Shown piece after piece: positions 59,189-64,000 of a stretch of 64,000 nt of DNA; positions within the stretch are counted from its first letter, which is position 1, and every line of letters begins with the position of its first letter. A program made the position numbers and the translations under genes. Below the pieces are notes generated by a model that saw only the letters and a list, made by a program, of their open reading frames with translations, did not search any database and was not told where the DNA came from. Source of the stretch: Cyclospora cayetanensis (Eukaryota; Apicomplexa; Conoidasida; Eucoccidiorida; Eimeriidae); the NCBI RefSeq assembly GCF_002999335.1, contig NW_020312525.1:62001-126000 (forward strand), in the 5' to 3' direction.

Positions 59189-59930
59189 AGCTTCCGGCTT
59201 ACCGTCTTCACATCGCAATACCAGGGCTGGGGGAAGGAGGGGGCTCGACCAGCCCAGAAGCAATGGGGGTTGTGCTGAACCTTCCTAATCGCGTACATGA
59301 TGGCTTAAAGTGCCTTGTAGTGACAGAACTTGACTTTGGGACTTAATCATGAGCGTTGTGAGAGGTGTTTGGCGAGGTATCTTCCTGCCGAACCGTACAG
59401 TTTCGTATTCGGTGGCTGCAGTGGCGTGTACCTAGACACCCCGACCGATTACAATCATCAAAACCTGTCCGTCTTTCGTTACACAAACAAGATCTATCAG
59501 AATTGGTAATTCAATATGGTTCCGAGCAGTAAAGCTACACGAGATAACACAGCCAGACCCATCAGCTTCAGGAACTGCGCCCCGATGGGGAAGCCAAGCA
59601 ATGGCTTCCGTGGGGAGAGCCAAACATGCCATTAATGGCTCTTAGTGTTCAGCCTTAAATGATGAACATTAAGCTTACCAATCAGTGGATAGACTCACCA
59701 AAATGATTTTCGCAAATAAGATGCTTTGCCTGCATGCAGAGAGGAATGACAGAGGCCCCTGCTGTTTACCGAGGCTCAGCAGCAGCCAGCAGTCGTAGCA
59801 GCAGCAGCCGCCAGGGCAGCCCCGCAGAAAGGGGGGTCTCTTAATGCGGAAAACACCATTTTTCCCCTGTTGCTTGCTGCTGTTTCTCCCCTGAATTCTA
59901 GTCGTTTTTCGGCCTTACGAACGCTGCAAA
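59189..59930. other. Intergenic, eL37 promoter region
   Basis: No gene is supported; a minus frame at 59432-59632 has no features. The right part should contain the ribosomal protein promoter. A GCAGCAGCAG tract near 59800 is the only notable sequence. Confidence 0.35.
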
Positions 59931-60996
59931 ATGGGGAAGGCAGGCAAGGGTACCGGCTCATTTGGTAGGAGGCACGGGAAGACCCACTTCCTCTGCCTCC
60001 GCTGCGGGCGCCGTGCATATCACATTCAGAAGAAGACTTGCGCCTCCTGCGGTGAGATTTAGCTATGTAGAGCCTCAGATATGGGGAATAGATTTTGAGC
60101 TGTGGCTCCCGAGAGGTTTCCAAGACTGGGGCGTCATGCGGGTGCCTCGGTCTCTGTGGGGTTAAGGAAAAATATGGCAGTCTTCGTTTTATTTCGCCTT
60201 TATTGTGCCAGTTACGCAATCTTCGTCTTAATTCTTAGTGGGGGAGTGCCACATCAGTGCTTTGTCCGCTCGTCAACGTCCCCGACTGCGTCCGTTGGCT
60301 GGGAGCTACATGCGCCTGAAAAGCTGGCGATGGGGCGTTATACATTATTTGGTGCTGCTTTCTTTAAGTCCTCAAACATCTGTGGCTCCTGATTTCCACG
60401 CATAAATCCCGCAGTGCTTTCCTATGCCCCTTGTCTGCTTGTCGGTATGAGTGACGTGGAGGGGCGTGCCGATAGAATGTTACAATAGGGGGCCTATCTC
60501 TTTCTCACCATATCCAGCTGAAGTATTCTGTGAGACTGTGAAGCTGCAAAGCAAGATACGCACAGGCAATCATCCCAGGGCTCCAAGGATTGTCGCTTCT
60601 TGGTTGGCCACAGACGGATTGTGTCGTCACTCCGAGTTTAGTATTGAGTTTGTGCCTGCATTTCTGGGGTTTCTGGTTCAGGATATCCTTCTGCAAAGAA
60701 GCGCTCCTACAATTGGTCAGAGAAGGCGAAGCGCAGGCATACCACTGGAACTGGCAGGTGCGCCCACAGGTTTTTCAGAGTAGGGGGTTTGTGGTTGGTT
60801 GATCGCACTAGACCCCAACATGTGTACGTGATTGCAGTTTACAATTTTGGCAGTTAAGGGAAAAGGTGTGGTGGTTTGGGGTCTATCGATGTGCAGAATG
60901 CGATATCTCAAGACGCTTCCACGCCGCGCGAAGAATCAGTTCAGGGAGGGTACCGTGGCACCGAGCCAGCGCAAGCGCACCAAATCGCAAAAGTAA
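59931..60996 (+). CDS. RPL37: 60S ribosomal protein eL37, three exons
   Basis: Exons are 59931-60051, 60682-60757 and 60897-60996, all GT-AG and in phase, giving 98 residues, close to the 92-97 usual for the family. The protein begins [19 protein letters not shown] and carries the zinc-ribbon cysteines [10 protein letters not shown] and CASCG, then [18 protein letters not shown], and ends KRTKSQK. eL37 is a structural protein of the large subunit that binds rRNA near the exit tunnel. The first intron is 630 bases long and the others 139, which is common for ribosomal protein genes. The Met after the initiator context AAAATGGGG is the only plausible start. Confidence 0.96.
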
Positions 60997-62255
60997 ACGC
61001 TCAACGCGTGGCTAACAAACTGTTCTCCTTCCTCCTGCATTCACCCAGTACTTGTTTAACGGGGGATTGGGGGCCTTCTTACGGACCGAGAGCCGACCAG
61101 CGCCTGAGCTGCTGTGCTTGAGGGCACCGCTTAGGGTTTGTTGGGAAGCAGTATCCCAGGGATGCGTCGGTGAACACCAGGTGTTTTGGGGGTTCATGGA
61201 AGACCTTATGGGGTGCCTCCTTGGGGGACTTGAACCCAGACACGTTTATTTTCTGCTGGAAGTTCTTGGGTAGTACTTAGTGGAGCCTTAGGTCTCAGGC
61301 TTTGCACCGAGATTGCACGATTGGAGAACTGCTTAAAAATGGAGCGTTGCAGAATGGGCGGAACTTATGTGGGTATTTCTAGTAAATACATTAGCACTAT
61401 AACCAAACATTGAATCTCGTTAATCCCGGAGGCACCCATGGACATGCGCGCGTGCAATAATAGGGAGCCTGCGGTCCTTGCATGTGCGCGTCCCTACGTA
61501 AGCAAATTCTATATCAATGTGCCTGTCGGACGCTTTCGACAGTTCGCCACGTAGTCTCAATAATATTCGCAACTCACCGTGCAGGTACAACTTACTGTGT
61601 ACTTAGGCGTTAGCATGCGCGTCACCGGATGTTCTGAGGCGCGAGTTTATCAATGTTGCTGTATGGTTGTGTCAATGGAGGTAGGTGCATGGCTGTGGTG
61701 GGAGGCATGAACAGCGCTTGCCACACATTCATCCGGTCAGCAGGCTCTCGCACGCATATAACAGTATCTGATGCCCTTGTGGCATCTAGCTACCGTCTCG
61801 CATACTTGAGCTGCAGCGAGTCTTTGCCCAGAAGGTGCCAGGTGTCCACCTGCCTAGGGCGACACGGGGCATGACCAGCAGGAAGTGCCAAGCACTAACA
61901 GTGTTCGTAGTCCACTTTGATACGGATTACAAGAAGAGTGAAAAAGACCCGCAATTCACAATAATCCAGGAGCGATCAAAGAGCCGTGCAGGGTGTTTAG
62001 GCCCCCCTTGTCAAGTGTCGTATGCCACTGCAGGGGGGTGGGGTCGGTGATTGCAGCACGCACATCTTCCTCAACTTCCGTTTCTTCCATGCGTTATTCA
62101 GTGTGCTTTTCATTTTCTCGCGTGTTTATCATCAAATATATGTAGCGGCGCAGTTTGCAGCTTTCTGGGGGCCTTCTAGTCGCACTTTCCAGAGGGGCCC
62201 CCCCTCGCCGAGGCTGTCCGCCGCCCAGCACTCGTCGTCGCCAGCGCCGTGGCAA
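60997..62255. other. Intergenic, no gene seen
   Basis: Frames at 61052-61273, 61653-61874 and 61835-62050 (plus) have no motif or phase-compatible partner. The right edge should hold the promoter of the gene starting at 62256, although an upstream exon of that gene could lie here. Confidence 0.3.
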
Positions 62256-64000
62256 ATGGCCTCCTTCAACAACGACAAAAACGGCGTTGGAAAACTGCTG
62301 CATGCATCCTCTGGACTCTCCTGTCTCATCAGTGCAGCAAGGCGCCCCAAGGTACGCTGCAATCCCACTTTTCGAGACTTGAACCCTGCGCACTAGCTAC
62401 CGATGATCCCCGGTTCTCCTAGCGTTTGGCATTTGTGGCGTAGGCCCTAAGGGAGGAAATACTGGGCCTCTCCTCCGCAGAGGTGCTTCTACTGTGCTAC
62501 AAAGTGGGAGGCTTCGTAAATACGCTCAGGCTCAGCGGCCGATGGGGTCACCAGAAGCGGCTCCTTTCCTCATCCCTAGCGGCACTAGAGGCTGCTGCCG
62601 TTGTAGCTGCTGCAGTGCTGCAGAGGCCATGGGACGCCAACCTGAGGAATGCTCTGGTGCCCTTTTTGTGGGTCCTAGGTGGTAAGGCATTCCCTTGATG
62701 CTGGAGCCGCTTTGAGCCGTGTCAGCCTCCTCTGGGTAGCAGGTTTTCCATTGAGACGTAGCTACATATCCGTGTGCGGGGCGATCCGCAGAAACCACTC
62801 TGGAAGAGTGCTCTGCAGCGGGAAGCCTCTCAGGAGAGACTCCAACAGAGGCGGCTTGCCAAGAGGAAGCAGTAGTAGCGGTGGAGGGGCGTGCTAGTGA
62901 GGATGATAAGGCACCTCTCGGAGAGGCCCGTGGCAAAGGCCGTAACGATTTTCTGCGACGGCAGCACAAACTGCGAATCTCCGTCTTTCAGTGCCTCCAG
63001 AAGGCTCTAGAGAATGCAGATATCAAGAAGGCCCTCGAGCCTCAACTAAGGCCACTCATGCTGGGACTCATGGCGGAGGCGGCTTCGCTCCTTCTTACCA
63101 ATGCGCTCTCTCCCTTGGTACATTTATTTATACATATGGCCTACAGTGGACAGTCTAAGTGCCTTCGACTTGCAACGGGTAGGGGCATCTCCGAGTTCAC
63201 GATAGGCAGCTGTTTTTTTGCGCTTTGAGCCCTTCGCTGCAGGGGCCCACAACGAGTGCCGCGGCATTGTTCTCCATCTGTCGAAGTGCCTTTAGACCAG
63301 GCCTCTTTCAAGACCTTCTGGATTTGCTAGAAGCCGACCTGTCTGAACTGCAGCAGCAAGGGCCTTTGCAGCAACAATTGCGACGCCTGCTGCTGCTGCT
63401 GCTGCTTGCTGCCGTCCCAAACTCGAGGCTGTTGCAGCACTCCGAAGGCCGCATAGCCATCGCACAATTATGGGGTCGCTGCAGAGCGCTTCAGGCAGTG
63501 TTCTACCGCGTAAATTCCAGCCCCATCACACATTCTAGGAGACCCTTTTACGCACATGTGTCCCTATCGACGATATCCATATGTGGGGAGATTCGCTTAG
63601 CCCTTGTTCCTCTGAGGCTTGAGGTCTGTGAAGGCTTCTACAGATCTGGCAGGCTGTGTCTGAGGAACTAGAACGCGTGCCGCTCGCAGTACTGGCAATG
63701 CTATAAGGCCCAGTGTGTGGGGTTTGAGTCTGCCTGCCGCAGCATTTGGTGTCTCTGATTGAGGACAGGAACGTCACGGCAGGGGAACTGCAGCAGATGG
63801 GAATGCTCTTTCTGCAGGCGCTCAAGGCAAGGCGGCACAGAAAGCAGATGAGCAGCGACAGCCATAACAGGCGCTTGACACTCGTGCAACCCACTGCCGT
63901 TACGACCAGAGCCTCAAGCTGCTGCTGCAGCAGCAGCAGCTGCAGCTGTTGCAGCTTTTCTTCTGCCGCATCGCCTACTTTTGCACATCAAGTCTTGATC
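62256..64000 (+). CDS. Unrecognised multi-exon protein, 3' end missing
   Basis: A phase-consistent chain is 62256-62351, 62481-62515, 62616-62656, 62792-63117, 63243-63509, 63644-63688 and 63743-64000, giving 356 residues and still open at the edge. It starts MASFNNDKNGVGKLL, has a short Cys-containing part (RCFYCATKWEAS), an acidic linker, then helical segments such as HKLRISVFQCLQKALENAD, FSICRSAFRPGLFQDLLDLLE and VSEELERVPLAHLVSLIEDR. The last 40 residues are Ser/Cys-rich and may be intron. No family was recognised; a loose similarity in helix pattern to peroxin PEX3 was considered but is not strong enough to name it. Exons 2 and 3 (35 and 41 bases) are the weakest links. Confidence 0.5.

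Overview
The window looks like nuclear DNA of a coccidian apicomplexan of the Eimeriidae (Eimeria/Cyclospora type). Nearly every gene is broken by short GT-AG introns, exons carry CAG/GCT-driven Ala and Gln runs, and one protein is a huge proline-rich repeat protein. A kinesin motor gene, a cytosolic eL37 gene and an acyl-CoA oxidase gene show the DNA is eukaryotic. Species is inference only. Exon borders below were set by hand from GT/AG sites, reading phase and protein-family fit; no transcript evidence was available.

Layout. 1-437: 5' part of a DnaJ gene (minus). 1385-4056: two-exon kinesin (minus). 5908-7948: two-exon unknown protein (minus). 9941-14201: four-exon TMEM184/OST-alpha membrane protein (minus). 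17013-17942: unknown Ala-rich protein (plus). 20068-27883: six-exon giant protein with a coiled-coil N-terminal part and about 40 copies of a 33-residue proline-rich repeat (minus). 28162-28487: probable small protein (minus). 28889-33061: a TPR co-chaperone and an Aha1-type Hsp90 activator in tandem (plus). 37522-40432: nine-exon gene joining two ubiquitin-like folds to a degenerate EF-hand module (plus). 41904-42683: membrane protein (minus). 42801-47080: complete nine-exon acyl-CoA oxidase (minus). 51187-53526: PP2C phosphatase with a trinucleotide-rich intron (plus). 54499-56837: six-exon low-complexity protein (minus). 57243-59188: NAPE-PLD-like metallo-beta-lactamase-fold protein that has lost its metal ligands (plus). 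59931-60996: ribosomal protein eL37 (plus). 62256-64000: unknown multi-exon gene running off the right edge (plus).

Themes. The TPR protein (intact carboxylate clamp) and the Aha1-like protein are both predicted Hsp90 partners and lie head to tail. The acyl-CoA oxidase implies peroxisomal-type beta-oxidation. The most unusual items are the metal-ligand-free NAPE-PLD homologue, the ubiquitin-like/EF-hand fusion, and the repeat protein whose array continues in frame past a stop codon. Gene-poor stretches at 33.1-37.5, 47.1-51.2 and 14.2-17.0 kb show no gene I can support.
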